30,701 nucleotides of DNA, taken from the NCBI GenBank assembly GCA_910586425.1, contig CAJUHL010000019.1, positions 1,168 through 31,868 on the forward strand, given 5' to 3'. This DNA is from an uncultured Bacilli bacterium. GTDB taxonomy: Bacteria > Bacillota_I > Bacilli_A > RF39 > UBA660. Made by a program: the position numbers and the translations under genes. The notes under the pieces were generated by a model. The model was not told where the DNA came from, did no database searches, and saw only the letters and a list, made by a program, of their open reading frames with translations. Shown piece after piece: positions 6,991 through 13,813 of the stretch; the stretch's first letter is position 1, and every line of letters begins with the position of its first letter.

Positions 6991-7830
6991 TTATTCTTCT
7001 TCGTTTGTTTCCACAAATGATAGATTAGATTTTTTGACTGTTATAACTGGACGTATACCTTCCCACCAATCCCAAACACAAGAGCCTAATCTTAATTCTC
7101 CATTTTCATAAAAATTTACAGACCAAATTTTAGTATCTGATTCAGCAGTATCAGTCCAATAAGAATTACCTTTTGTTGTAGCATTATTTAAACAGCCAAA
7201 ATCTTCTTTGCAATTTACAGTTGTTCTGTCTATCAGCCATGCATATTTTGAAACTTTTGATTTTGGGTATGGTGTTTCTTCTGTATTTGTATCAAAATAA
7301 TAATTACCAGTTCCCTTATTTCCAGTTATCTCTCTTATTTCTGATTCTTTAATTAGTCTAGCATCTAGGCTTTTTTCCCATTTTGCTGTATCCTCTTCTA
7401 ATTGTTTTTGTGCAGTTATAGGACCTTTATCAGTTTTTATAACAGAACGATTAAAAGTATCATAAGTTACATTTCCACCTGCCTCAACATAATCTTCTTC
7501 TTTTATCCAATTTACTAAATCAGTGGTGTTATGGTCTAATATCATTGTATAACTATTGTTATCTTCTTTGTATGCATACCATTTCATACAACCACCTTTT
7601 GTTTCGTCTTCACTATCTGAATTTTCTTCAGTACATTTTTTGTTTAAATTAGTTGGGTCTAAATAAACAATTTTTAAAACTCCAGTATAACCAGTTTTAG
7701 ATGGTGGATTTACTGCTATTGGCTTATTGTTGTCGTTATCCTTACTCTTTGATTCTCCACTTGTTGAACCACAACCAGTTAGCATTAAAGCCATAATCAT
7801 AATCAAACTTAAATATTTTACTTTTTTCAT
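6991..7830 (-). CDS. Lipoprotein cargo with C-terminal GVRPxI-type domain
   Basis: A 279-aa exported lipoprotein. The start at 7830 has GAGGAGTG upstream. The signal peptide MKKVKYLSLIMIMALML ends in the lipobox LTGC with C20 as lipidation site, followed by a polar low-complexity linker rich in Ser, Lys, Asp and Asn. The C-terminal 90 residues (WLIDR.. through NSYWTDT, VNFYENGEL, GIRPVITVKKS) resemble the DUF6273-like module common in surface proteins of gut Bacillota, whose function is unknown. A pair of cysteines is visible in CKEDFGC and another in CTEENSDSEDETKGGC. It is divergent from the RHH gene, with a palindrome between them. Being carried by a mobile element it could act at the cell surface in exclusion or defence, but that is inference. 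Confidence 0.75.
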   Translation of the reverse strand: MKKVKYLSLIMIMALMLTGCGSTSGESKSKDNDNNKPIAVNPPSKTGYTGVLKIVYLDPTNLNKKCTEENSDSEDETKGGCMKWYAYKEDNNSYTMILDHNTTDLVNWIKEEDYVEAGGNVTYDTFNRSVIKTDKGPITAQKQLEEDTAKWEKSLDARLIKESEIREITGNKGTGNYYFDTNTEETPYPKSKVSKYAWLIDRTTVNCKEDFGCLNNATTKGNSYWTDTAESDTKIWSVNFYENGELRLGSCVWDWWEGIRPVITVKKSNLSFVETNEEE

Positions 7831-7888
7831 TTTCTCACTCCTCATATTAAATTTTATCATGAAACCTCGTAAACTACAATGCATTTGT

Positions 7889-7903
7889 GTTCAAATTTTG
7901 AAC
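7889..7903. promoter_or_regulatory. Palindromic operator candidate
   Basis: A perfect 15-bp palindrome (GTTCAAA, one central base, TTTGAAC) lies between the divergent lipoprotein and RHH genes. It is a natural binding site for the RHH protein encoded next to it or for the XRE regulator. Confidence 0.5.
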
Positions 7904-7962
7904 ATATTATTACTATCACAAAAAGATTACAATATATATATGTAGAAAAGAGGTGCGACAAT

Positions 7963-8157
7963 ATGAAAAGATTTCAACCTATTAAAAGCGATAAGATAGT
8001 CATTACTATAAGAATTGAAGATTATAGAGTAGAAGAACTTGATAAAATTGCAAACAAAATCAATATTAGTAGAAATGAGCTCATAAGTCAGTGCCTAGAC
8101 TTTGCTATAAAGAATATAGATTTTAAAGAGGTTAAATCAAACAAAAAAAGCAATTAG
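7963..8157 (+). CDS. Ribbon-helix-helix DNA-binding protein
   Basis: A 64-aa protein with a CopG/Arc-type ribbon-helix-helix: strand KIVITIRIE, helix EELDKIANKIN, turn, and helix SRNELISQCLDFAIKNI, then a basic tail. GAGGTG precedes the ATG at 7963; an earlier in-frame ATG at 7879 has no site and overlaps the lipoprotein's spurious upstream extension. Such proteins act as dimers on palindromes, and one lies 60 bp upstream. It is the last gene before the right end of the element. It may be an autorepressor, a transfer-control protein or an orphan antitoxin. No toxin gene is adjacent. Confidence 0.75.
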   Translation: MKRFQPIKSDKIVITIRIEDYRVEELDKIANKINISRNELISQCLDFAIKNIDFKEVKSNKKSN

Positions 8158-8180
8158 TTTTTTTTCCTAATTGTTTTTTT
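8151..8180 (+). terminator. Terminator of the RHH gene
   Basis: The stem CAATTAG (8151-8157) with CTAATTG (8167-8173), extended by A and T runs, ends in seven T. The stop codon is inside the stem. Confidence 0.8.
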
Positions 8181-8220
8181 AGTTGTAATATTTCAAAAGC
8201 ATATCAAGACTCATTTATAA

Positions 8221-8242
8221 AGTAGTAAATTAGTAGTAAATT
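8221..8242 (+). repeat. Second right-side arm-type pair (tandem 11-mers)
   Basis: Two perfect tandem copies of AGTAGTAAATT, in opposite orientation to the pair at 8339-8360. It is probably an additional Int or Xis site in the right arm. Confidence 0.65.
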
Positions 8243-8338
8243 AAACTTAAAATATTACAATTTCCTTTTAAATAAAGACTTTATTTAATTAATTGACTTT
8301 TTTAATATTTAAAATGATTATGCAAAACAATTGCTGAA

Positions 8339-8360
8339 AATTTACTACTTTTTTACTACT
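8339..8360 (-). repeat. Right arm-type integrase site (tandem 11-mers)
   Basis: On the minus strand this reads AGTAGTAAAAA then AGTAGTAAATT, an inverted copy of 270-291 with matching flanks (CTTTCAAA upstream). It lies 114 bp from the right end, mirroring the left arm. The rest of the stretch 8181-8586 holds no gene that can be supported. Confidence 0.7.
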
Positions 8361-8442
8361 TTTGAAAGCTAAAATATAAAAAATTATAAAAATATATATG
8401 AACATCTTCAAAAAATAAAAATGTCATAAACTCTTAACTAAA

Positions 8443-8474
8443 AAGTTATAACGACATTTAAGAACTTATAAAAA
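8443..8474 (-). repeat. Right terminal inverted repeat of the element
   Basis: This is the partner of 155-186, with 29 of 32 matching positions when inverted. It marks the right end of the element, about 110 bp from the 3' end of tRNA-Leu. Confidence 0.8.
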
Positions 8475-8586
8475 CATACTCACAAAAATGCAATATTTTT
8501 GTAATAAAAAATGACCCCTTTCTGCCAGAAAATGTATTTTTATTATACATTATTTTCTAACTTTTTGAAGCCATTTCAATTCAATC

Positions 8587-8672
8587 TGGTACCGGCCAAG
8601 GGACTTGAACCCTCACAGTATTGCTACCAATGGATTTTGAGTCCATCGCGTCTACCATTCCGCCAGGCCGGC
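8587..8672 (-). tRNA. tRNA-Leu (anticodon CAA)
   Basis: The minus strand folds as an 86-nt class II tRNA. The acceptor pairs GCCGGCC with GGCCGGT, the anticodon stem ATGGA/TCCAT holds the loop CTCAAAA giving CAA (reads UUG), and there is a variable arm, a GGTTCAAGTCC T-loop and an encoded CCA. The element is inserted about 110 bp downstream of its 3' end, not into the tRNA itself. Confidence 0.97.
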
Positions 8673-8688
8673 AAATAACAACAAACAA

Positions 8689-8718
8689 ATTATATCATAC
8701 TTCTTATATGAAATTCAA
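8689..8718 (-). promoter_or_regulatory. tRNA-Leu promoter
   Basis: Minus strand: TTGAAT, 18-nt spacer, TATAAT, with an extended TGA just before the -10 box. The transcript would start just upstream of the tRNA 5' end. Confidence 0.75.
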
Positions 8719-8735
8719 TGTTTATTGCTTTAATT

Positions 8736-9299
8736 TTATTCATTTTCTTGATATTTTGATGTAAACAAATCCTTTTCTGCATCTGGAATTTCCTCAATCG
8801 GCTCTAATTCGGGTAGTTGTTCTAAACTAGATAATCCAAAATAGTCTAAAAAATCCTTTGTAACACCATATAAAATTGGTCTTCCAGGCGCATCCGATCT
8901 ACCAGCTTCACGAATAAGCCCTTTGGATAATAATCTACGAATGATATGACTACTGCCAATGCCACGAATTTCATCCACAGAAACCCTCGTAATAGGTTGA
9001 TTATAAGCAATAATTGCTAATGTCTCTAAAGCTGCTTGGCTAAGTAAACTATCGTCTTCTGTTTCTACTAGTTTTTGATAATATTCCTTATGTTCTTTTT
9101 TGGTAGTCAATTTGAGATGATTACCCAAAGCACTTAATCGAATTCCGCGATTTTCCTGTACATAGTTATCTTGCAATTCTTGTAATAATGAAATAAGTTT
9201 TTTTTGATCTATCTGTAAAATATCCATTGCCTGATTCATGGATAATCCATCTTCGCCCACAACAAATAATAAACCTTCTAATACTGCTGCTAAATTCAT
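8736..9299 (-). CDS. scpB: Segregation and condensation protein B
   Basis: The ScpB subunit (about 187 aa) of the bacterial SMC condensin, made of two winged-helix domains that bind ScpA and help chromosome segregation. Family landmarks are LEGLLFVVGEDGLS at the N terminus, QAALETLAIIAYNQPITRVSVDEIRG in the middle and LISKGLIREAGR-type and GRPILYGVTKDFLDYFGL at the end. The start at 9299 is taken because AAAGGA lies about 10 nt upstream; the GTG at 9308 is too close to that site. It begins one base after the scpA stop, so the two are translationally coupled. The acidic end after about residue 165 is variable in the family. Confidence 0.96.
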   Translation of the reverse strand: MNLAAVLEGLLFVVGEDGLSMNQAMDILQIDQKKLISLLQELQDNYVQENRGIRLSALGNHLKLTTKKEHKEYYQKLVETEDDSLLSQAALETLAIIAYNQPITRVSVDEIRGIGSSHIIRRLLSKGLIREAGRSDAPGRPILYGVTKDFLDYFGLSSLEQLPELEPIEEIPDAEKDLFTSKYQENE

Positions 9300-9300
9300 A

Positions 9301-10026
9301 TTAATCACATCCTTTTAATGATAGAATGATTTTACTAAAATTGTTTTCCTGTTTGATTTCTAATTCCTGTTTTTTTGCCAAATCTAAAATCGATAAGAAA
9401 GTAACCACAACATAGTCTTTGGTAACCACTTCAAACAATTCTTGAAACTCTATTGTTTTCTTTGTCTTTAACATACTACGAATTTCATTGCTTCTTGCAT
9501 GAACAGAATATTCCTTTTTAGTGATTTTTGTATGAATCGGTTTTTCCTCTTGTTTTCGTTCCAAAAACTTTTGAAATGCATATAACAAATCTGAAATACC
9601 CACTTCTCCAAAATGCATCGAAGTCGTTTCATCTTTATATTCTGATAAACTATCTGGTAATTTTGTTAAATATTGTTTCCGTTCCAATTCCATTTCTTTC
9701 AATTCAGACGTAATTTCCTTATATTGCTTATATTCAAGCAACTTTTTAATTAAATTTTCCCTTGGATCTTCTTCGTAGGTATCTTCTTCTAATTTCTTCT
9801 TCGGCAACAACATGGCTGATTTCATTTCCAACAATTCCGCTGCTACAATCAAATACTCACTAGCAACATTTAAGTTAAGTTCTTCCATTGCTTCAATATA
9901 AGCCAAATACTGTTTTGTAATTTCCTCTAATTCAATTTTATAAATATCAATATCGGATGATTTAATTAAGTGTAACAATAAATCCATTGGTCCTTCAAAT
10001 GCATCAATTGTAATTTTATAGTCCAT
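9301..10026 (-). CDS. scpA: Segregation and condensation protein A (kleisin)
   Basis: The kleisin subunit (241 aa) that bridges the SMC heads with ScpB. The N-terminal signature YKITIDAFEGPMDLLLHLI and the helix ASEYLIVAAELLEMKSAMLLP are clear, and the C-terminal winged-helix part (TIEFQELFEVVTKDYVVVTFLSILDLAKKQ) is intact. The start at 10026 fits the family N terminus and has a GGATGTGAG site; the ATG at 10044 has none. It forms an operon with scpB. Its promoter overlaps that of the divergent RNHCP gene. Confidence 0.96.
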   Translation of the reverse strand: MDYKITIDAFEGPMDLLLHLIKSSDIDIYKIELEEITKQYLAYIEAMEELNLNVASEYLIVAAELLEMKSAMLLPKKKLEEDTYEEDPRENLIKKLLEYKQYKEITSELKEMELERKQYLTKLPDSLSEYKDETTSMHFGEVGISDLLYAFQKFLERKQEEKPIHTKITKKEYSVHARSNEIRSMLKTKKTIEFQELFEVVTKDYVVVTFLSILDLAKKQELEIKQENNFSKIILSLKGCD

Positions 10027-10046
10027 AGTACTCACATCCAACATCT

Positions 10047-10074
10047 ATTTTAACACATTTTAAATTGATTTCAA
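10047..10074 (-). promoter_or_regulatory. scpAB promoter
   Basis: Minus strand: TTGAAA, 16-nt spacer, TAAAAT with extended TGT. Its -35 box shares bases with the -35 of the divergent promoter at 10065-10093, so the two may compete for polymerase. Confidence 0.5.
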
Positions 10075-10093
10075 ATATGAAAATTGGTACAAT
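10065..10093 (+). promoter_or_regulatory. Promoter of the RNHCP gene
   Basis: TTGATT, 17-nt spacer, TACAAT with an extended TGG. Only 17 nt separate the -10 box from the ATG, giving a leader of about 10 nt. Confidence 0.7.
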
Positions 10094-10110
10094 ACCATTA
10101 GGTGATTCCA

Positions 10111-10413
10111 ATGAAACTATTTACTATGCGCAATGAGTCCTTTACTTGTGAATATTGCGGAAAAACAGTTCCCAAATCCAATTATACAGCAAGAGACCAT
10201 TGTCCTTACTGTTTATACTCTAAACACGTAGATATCCATCCAGGAGACCGCATGCATACTTGTAAAGGACTACTAAAACCAATAGGCATTGAAAAATTTA
10301 AAAATACTTATAAAATTATATATCAATGTGAAAAATGCCATCAATTTCATAAGAATATAGCAGAACATGATGATTCCATCGAAAAAATAATAGAACTTTC
10401 TATCATAAACTAA
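10111..10413 (+). CDS. RNHCP-domain protein
   Basis: A 100-aa protein with the RNHCP zinc-ribbon-like domain: FTCEYCGKTV, then RDHCPYCLYSKHVD, PGDRMHTCKG, and a second pair CEKCHQFH near the C terminus. This gives three CxxC-type cysteine pairs plus C53, likely binding zinc. The biochemical role of the family is not known; nucleic-acid binding is possible. The ATG at 10111 follows AGGTGA by 5 nt. The ORF could begin at a GTG at 10102, which lies inside that site. It ends in a shared terminator opposite the acidic membrane protein. Confidence 0.85.
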   Translation: MKLFTMRNESFTCEYCGKTVPKSNYTARDHCPYCLYSKHVDIHPGDRMHTCKGLLKPIGIEKFKNTYKIIYQCEKCHQFHKNIAEHDDSIEKIIELSIIN

Positions 10414-10439
10414 AAAATCTACTCAAAAAGTAGATTTTT
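10413..10439. terminator. Bidirectional terminator
   Basis: An 11-bp perfect stem (10413-10423 with 10429-10439) with A/T ends and a 5-nt loop lies between two convergent genes. Confidence 0.9.
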
Positions 10440-10929
10440 AAAATAACTCAAATAGATATGGCAATGCAATAATGACAATTAACATCCCTACAAATAACCA
10501 GATTAACATCCACATTGTACTTTTATCTACCTTTTCTTCTGGAAGATTCGAATGCACTGGTATTTCTGTTTCCATTTCTCTACGCAAAGAAATTTTTGCA
10601 TCTGGATGCTCATTTACCGTATCTAGAGTAGATATCTCTTCATCTGTTACTGGTGACATCTCTGTATAGGATAATGTATCAGTATTGTCTACCGATGATA
10701 CCTCCTCTGTATCCATGATAGCTGGTTCTGAAAATTCAGGAACAACTGGATCTACAACATTAGATTCTGATGTAAATGCATACTGTGTACTCGCTTCTTC
10801 TACTTTTGGTTGGAAAGTGAAATCTGCTGTTTCAAAAACGGTAGAAGGTTGTTCCATTTCTGGAATAGGAGTTACTGGTTCTAAAGGCTTAATACTATCT
10901 AAACCAAATTGATCTTTATTTTCGTTCAT
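10438..10929 (-). CDS. Acidic, tail-anchored membrane protein of unknown function
   Basis: A 163-aa protein. Residues 1-135 are acidic, rich in Glu, Pro, Thr, Ser and Val, with no predicted fold, and a single hydrophobic helix (about 140-160, MLIWLFVGMLIVIIALPYLF) ends the protein. This predicts a tail-anchored protein with a long disordered cytoplasmic part. AAGGTGG lies 7 nt before the ATG. It is downstream of ezrA on the same strand but has its own extended -10 promoter (10955-10963). The location beside ezrA makes a cell-division or envelope role conceivable, but no motif shows it. Confidence 0.65.
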   Translation of the reverse strand: MNENKDQFGLDSIKPLEPVTPIPEMEQPSTVFETADFTFQPKVEEASTQYAFTSESNVVDPVVPEFSEPAIMDTEEVSSVDNTDTLSYTEMSPVTDEEISTLDTVNEHPDAKISLRREMETEIPVHSNLPEEKVDKSTMWMLIWLFVGMLIVIIALPYLFELF

Positions 10930-10954
10930 TTGAACACCACCTTATTATATATCA

Positions 10955-10963
10955 ATTATATCA
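10955..10963 (-). promoter_or_regulatory. Extended -10 promoter of the acidic membrane protein
   Basis: The minus strand reads TGATATAAT, 25 nt before the start codon. No good -35 box is seen, as expected for an extended -10 promoter. Confidence 0.5.
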
Positions 10964-11123
10964 TCGTTCCTAGAATTTGCAAATGTTTTTTGATACTTCC
11001 AATTTATCATATGTAAAATAATTGTTTTCATTCCCATGAAAAATACCTTCTTGATTTTTCTAAATAAATTTGCTTATCATTTTATTTAGCATAAATCTAA
11101 AAGGCATTACTCATCAATTTCTT

Positions 11124-12848
11124 TTAATTTTTTTCTCCTTCTGCATACAAACCAAGTAGTTTATCATAAATACCATGTTCTACTTTATTCAAAGAATTAA
11201 TCGTTATCTCTAGAGATTTTTGATATTCCCCTTTATAAAACAGTCTTTCTGCATAAGTCAAAAATTTATCCAAATCTTCTGTCGCACTACGATACCGATT
11301 TCCATATACAATTGCCATTTCAGCAAACATAGCTGTTTTCATCATTTCTTTGGTGGTATTGTATAATTTCAAAACCAAGTCTCTTGCGGTATCTACCCTT
11401 GTATTCAAAACACTAATTGTAATTGGTTTTTTCTCTAACTCTTTTACAATTTCTTTAATTGCTACTTGTGCTTCATTGAGTTCTACAAAATAATTTTGTG
11501 GAATCACTGGCAAATTATACTCACGTATTTTAGTTTTGGATTCTTTTAATATTAATTTTACTTCCTCTAATTGTTGTCTTGCTCTCACTTCGTCCTCTTT
11601 CATACTGCCAATAGAATCTAAAATGTTATCTACATTTTCTTCTAAAGCAGATAATTTGATTGTGAGCCCCTCTATTTCTTTTGTCAATTTCGAGTAGGCA
11701 AATGTATTATTCCCTGTATGGTCTAATAATACTTTATAATCCCCATTCAATCCTTGTAAAGCTTCCTTGACATCACTTAATACTTTCACATCATCATCTG
11801 ATAAGTTATACAAATTGCGAATATCGTCTATCTGTGAAAAAATATCATCCATCAATTGGTTCATTTTGGTTAATTTACGACTAAATACTTTGTTACTTTC
11901 CTCATATTCAGATCGGTTGACTTTCTCTTTTTCTAAATCAGTAAACAAGGAATCAAAATAATCAGATAGTACCTTTAGTTCAAATAAGCTATCTTCCAAA
12001 TTAAGTACTTTCGCACGATCCATGATGTCACTTATTTTTTTATTGGCTTCTTTTATATTATATTCTACATTGAGATAATCCAAAGGAAAACCTTCTTGCG
12101 TCATTTGATTATGCTCTATAACTGCTTCTTTCATCTTCTTTGGCAGAATATTGGTTGAAAGTAATAGAATACTTGGAACTTCTTCTACCACTACCGACAT
12201 ATGTTTTAACATTTCATCAATGGATTTAATAATGTTGGTCACTTCTGTAAACTCATTATTTTCCATAGCAGTTTCAAAATTTTCAAATCGTTTGGCGATA
12301 TTTTCAAATTGCAAATCCATTGGTTTTGCAATCTCACCATAGCCATCTTTCCCATTACTATACTTTTGATATAAATCACGGTAAATTGACTTCAAATTGG
12401 TAATAATCGCACGATTTCGTTCTTCACTACTTGTAATTTCCTTGATTTCATTTAATAGAAAATCGGAATTCGTTTTTACTTTATAAATTTCCATCTCAAG
12501 TTTGGCAATTTTATAAAGTGTACTTTTATAGTCCTGTTGTGATAGAGAATAGTCTGCTTCTAATAACATATCTGTAATTTTAGGAATCTGATTACTACGA
12601 ATGACATCAAGACGTTCTGTCCAATTGTTATACATCGCCTCTAGTTTTTCATTTTTTAAATAGGATTCCACCTTTGAAAGCTCTGGAATAATAGGGGCAC
12701 TGTCAATTTTATTTTTCTCGACTTCCAAATGTTCCAATTGCTTTTTAATGACATGACTTTTTCGCTTTTGTATTATAAGCAAAATAATAAAAATGGCAAT
12801 GAAGGCGACCACCGCAAACGTAATCATCATAAGAACAATGGTATCCAA
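11124..12848 (-). CDS. ezrA: Septation ring regulator EzrA
   Basis: A 574-aa protein close to the family length of about 565. It has one N-terminal membrane helix (about 3-28) followed by a short basic stretch (QKRKSH) and then a cytoplasmic series of helical, spectrin-like repeats rich in Glu, Lys and Leu. The conserved segment NWTERLDVIRSNQIPKITDMLLEAD and the C-terminal NRYRS....L..AERLFYKGEYQKSLEI support EzrA. It modulates FtsZ ring formation and links division with peptidoglycan synthesis in Bacilli. The start is the TTG at 12848, with GAGGTGA 6 nt upstream; the ATG at 12869 has no such site. A TGGTAGAAT extended -10 lies at 12881-12889. Confidence 0.93.
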   Translation of the reverse strand: MDTIVLMMITFAVVAFIAIFIILLIIQKRKSHVIKKQLEHLEVEKNKIDSAPIIPELSKVESYLKNEKLEAMYNNWTERLDVIRSNQIPKITDMLLEADYSLSQQDYKSTLYKIAKLEMEIYKVKTNSDFLLNEIKEITSSEERNRAIITNLKSIYRDLYQKYSNGKDGYGEIAKPMDLQFENIAKRFENFETAMENNEFTEVTNIIKSIDEMLKHMSVVVEEVPSILLLSTNILPKKMKEAVIEHNQMTQEGFPLDYLNVEYNIKEANKKISDIMDRAKVLNLEDSLFELKVLSDYFDSLFTDLEKEKVNRSEYEESNKVFSRKLTKMNQLMDDIFSQIDDIRNLYNLSDDDVKVLSDVKEALQGLNGDYKVLLDHTGNNTFAYSKLTKEIEGLTIKLSALEENVDNILDSIGSMKEDEVRARQQLEEVKLILKESKTKIREYNLPVIPQNYFVELNEAQVAIKEIVKELEKKPITISVLNTRVDTARDLVLKLYNTTKEMMKTAMFAEMAIVYGNRYRSATEDLDKFLTYAERLFYKGEYQKSLEITINSLNKVEHGIYDKLLGLYAEGEKN

Positions 12849-12959
12849 GAATATCACCTCGTTTATCATATACTACTATCATTCTACCACATTTCGACAT
12901 TTTTTTACACTTTTTTTGTAATTTTAACCAATTTTGAACTTTTTATAAGCCATTTGGTA

Positions 12960-12988
12960 TTGACTTATAAGGAAAAACATAATATAAT
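12960..12988 (+). promoter_or_regulatory. rpsD promoter
   Basis: TTGACT, 17-nt spacer, TATAAT: the best sigma-A promoter in the window, as expected for a ribosomal protein gene. Confidence 0.9.
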
Positions 12989-12994
12989 TGTAAC

Positions 12995-13130
12995 TGCGTA
13001 TTTATCTAGCAGCTCCATTTGAAGTCACTAACGTGTTTATTACCATTTGGGTTATTGTGTAACTCTAGCTGCAGAGCGAAAATATTAAAGTAAACACCCT
13101 AGTTACTTGTAAATGGTCTCTTGTGTTACG
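12995..13130 (+). ncRNA. S4-type autoregulatory leader of rpsD
   Basis: A structured leader of about 135 nt lies between the promoter and the rpsD SD. GTGTTTA (13033-13039) pairs with TAAACAC (13091-13097), CCATTT with AAATGG further out, CAGCT with AGCTG, and a small stem CTTG/CAAG abuts the AAGGAGG site. Firmicute rpsD leaders bind S4 to repress translation. This one has the right place, size and long-range pairing, but the exact pseudoknot has not been folded here. Confidence 0.7.
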
Positions 13131-13150
13131 CAAGAAGGAGGAAAATATAT

Positions 13151-13753
13151 ATGTCAAGATACACAGGTTCTACTTATCGAAAATCTCGTCGTTTGGGATT
13201 CTCTGTATTAGAAAACGGAAAAGAATTGGCACGTCGTCCATATGCTCCAGGGCAACACGGAAATGGAAGAGCCAAAAAATTATCTGATTATGGAACACAA
13301 TTACAAGAAAAACAAAAGGTTAGATTCATGTATGGAATCAATGAAAAGCAATTTAGAAAAACATTTGAAGAAGCTGGAAAATTAAAAGGAGTTCATGGTG
13401 AAGATTTCTTAAAATTACTAGAAAGTAGACTAGATAATTTAGTATATCGTATTGGATTTGCCACTACTAGAAAAGGGGCAAGACAATTAGTCAACCATGG
13501 TCATATTACTGTAAATGGAGAAAAAGTAAATATTCCATCTTATAGATGTAAACCTGGAGATGTTATTTCTGTAAAAGAACAAGCCAAAGAACATCCAGTT
13601 ATTAAACAATCTCTAGAAGCCATCCATAATCGTGTAGAATTCATTACATATGATGAATCAAAAATGATGGGAACTTATGTAAGATACCCTGAAAGAAACG
13701 AATTAAATATTGACATTAATGAATCATTAATCGTTGAATTTTATAACAGATAA
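13151..13753 (+). CDS. rpsD: 30S ribosomal protein S4
   Basis: A 200-aa primary rRNA-binding protein of the small subunit. It starts MSRYTGSTYRKSRRLGFSV, with RRPYAPGQHG, the EKQKVRFMYGI..KQFR helix, the S4 RNA-binding domain (LESRLDNLVYRIGFA..RKGARQLVNHGHITVNGEKVNIPSY) and the usual end ..ESLIVEFYNR. The N-terminal zinc cysteines of some S4 forms are absent, so this is the Cys-free type. AAGGAGG is 7 nt before the ATG at 13151. An upstream in-frame ATG at 13121 lies in the leader and is not used. Confidence 0.98.
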   Translation: MSRYTGSTYRKSRRLGFSVLENGKELARRPYAPGQHGNGRAKKLSDYGTQLQEKQKVRFMYGINEKQFRKTFEEAGKLKGVHGEDFLKLLESRLDNLVYRIGFATTRKGARQLVNHGHITVNGEKVNIPSYRCKPGDVISVKEQAKEHPVIKQSLEAIHNRVEFITYDESKMMGTYVRYPERNELNIDINESLIVEFYNR

Positions 13754-13774
13754 GAGTCACCAGACTCTTTTTTT
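13752..13774 (+). terminator. rpsD terminator
   Basis: The stem AGAGTC/GACTCT with an ACCA loop follows the rpsD stop and ends in a run of seven or more T. Confidence 0.9.
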
Positions 13775-13787
13775 ACCACCTAAAATA

Positions 13788-13796
13788 TGGTATACT
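13788..13796 (+). promoter_or_regulatory. Extended -10 promoter of the sortase gene
   Basis: TGGTATACT lies directly after the rpsD terminator, with 17 nt between the -10 and the ATG. No strong -35 is seen. Confidence 0.6.
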
Positions 13797-13813
13797 ATTA
13801 TTAGGTGAAACAT

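Larger units (their letters stand above)
155..8474. mobile_element. Integrative mobilizable element: Tn916-type Int/Xis with CRESS-like Rep
   Basis: The ends are defined by a 32-bp imperfect inverted repeat (155-186 and 8443-8474, 29 of 32 matches) and by tandem AGTAGTAAA repeats 115 bp inside the left end and 114 bp inside the right end. That symmetry matches the core-plus-arm organisation of Tn916-family ends. The leftward operon runs: 117-aa protein, two degenerate HUH proteins, Rep, TcpA-like ATPase, Xis, Int. The divergent right part carries regulators and cargo (XRE, small membrane protein, lipoprotein, RHH). No VirB4, VirB6 or pore genes are seen, so self-transfer is unlikely, and mobilisation by another element or intracellular replication is inferred. 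The flanks are T-rich on the left and A-rich on the right, as in Tn916 targets. It sits between an unknown left neighbour and the 3' side of tRNA-Leu. Confidence 0.85.

Noticed and set aside
155..8474. Calling the element a self-transmissible ICE
   Set aside because: No VirB4, VirB6, peptidoglycan hydrolase or other pore genes are present between the ends.
8481..8586. CRISPR-like or further gene content between the element and tRNA-Leu
   Set aside because: Only A+T-rich sequence with weak hairpins (8482-8502, about 8527-8563) is seen; no repeats with spacers and no frame with a start signal.
10472..10912. Two plus-strand frames rich in Ser and Thr
   Set aside because: They are the antisense of the acidic repetitive protein and lack start signals.
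11767..12342. Antisense frames within ezrA
   Set aside because: Low-complexity shadows of coiled-coil codons, without SD sites.
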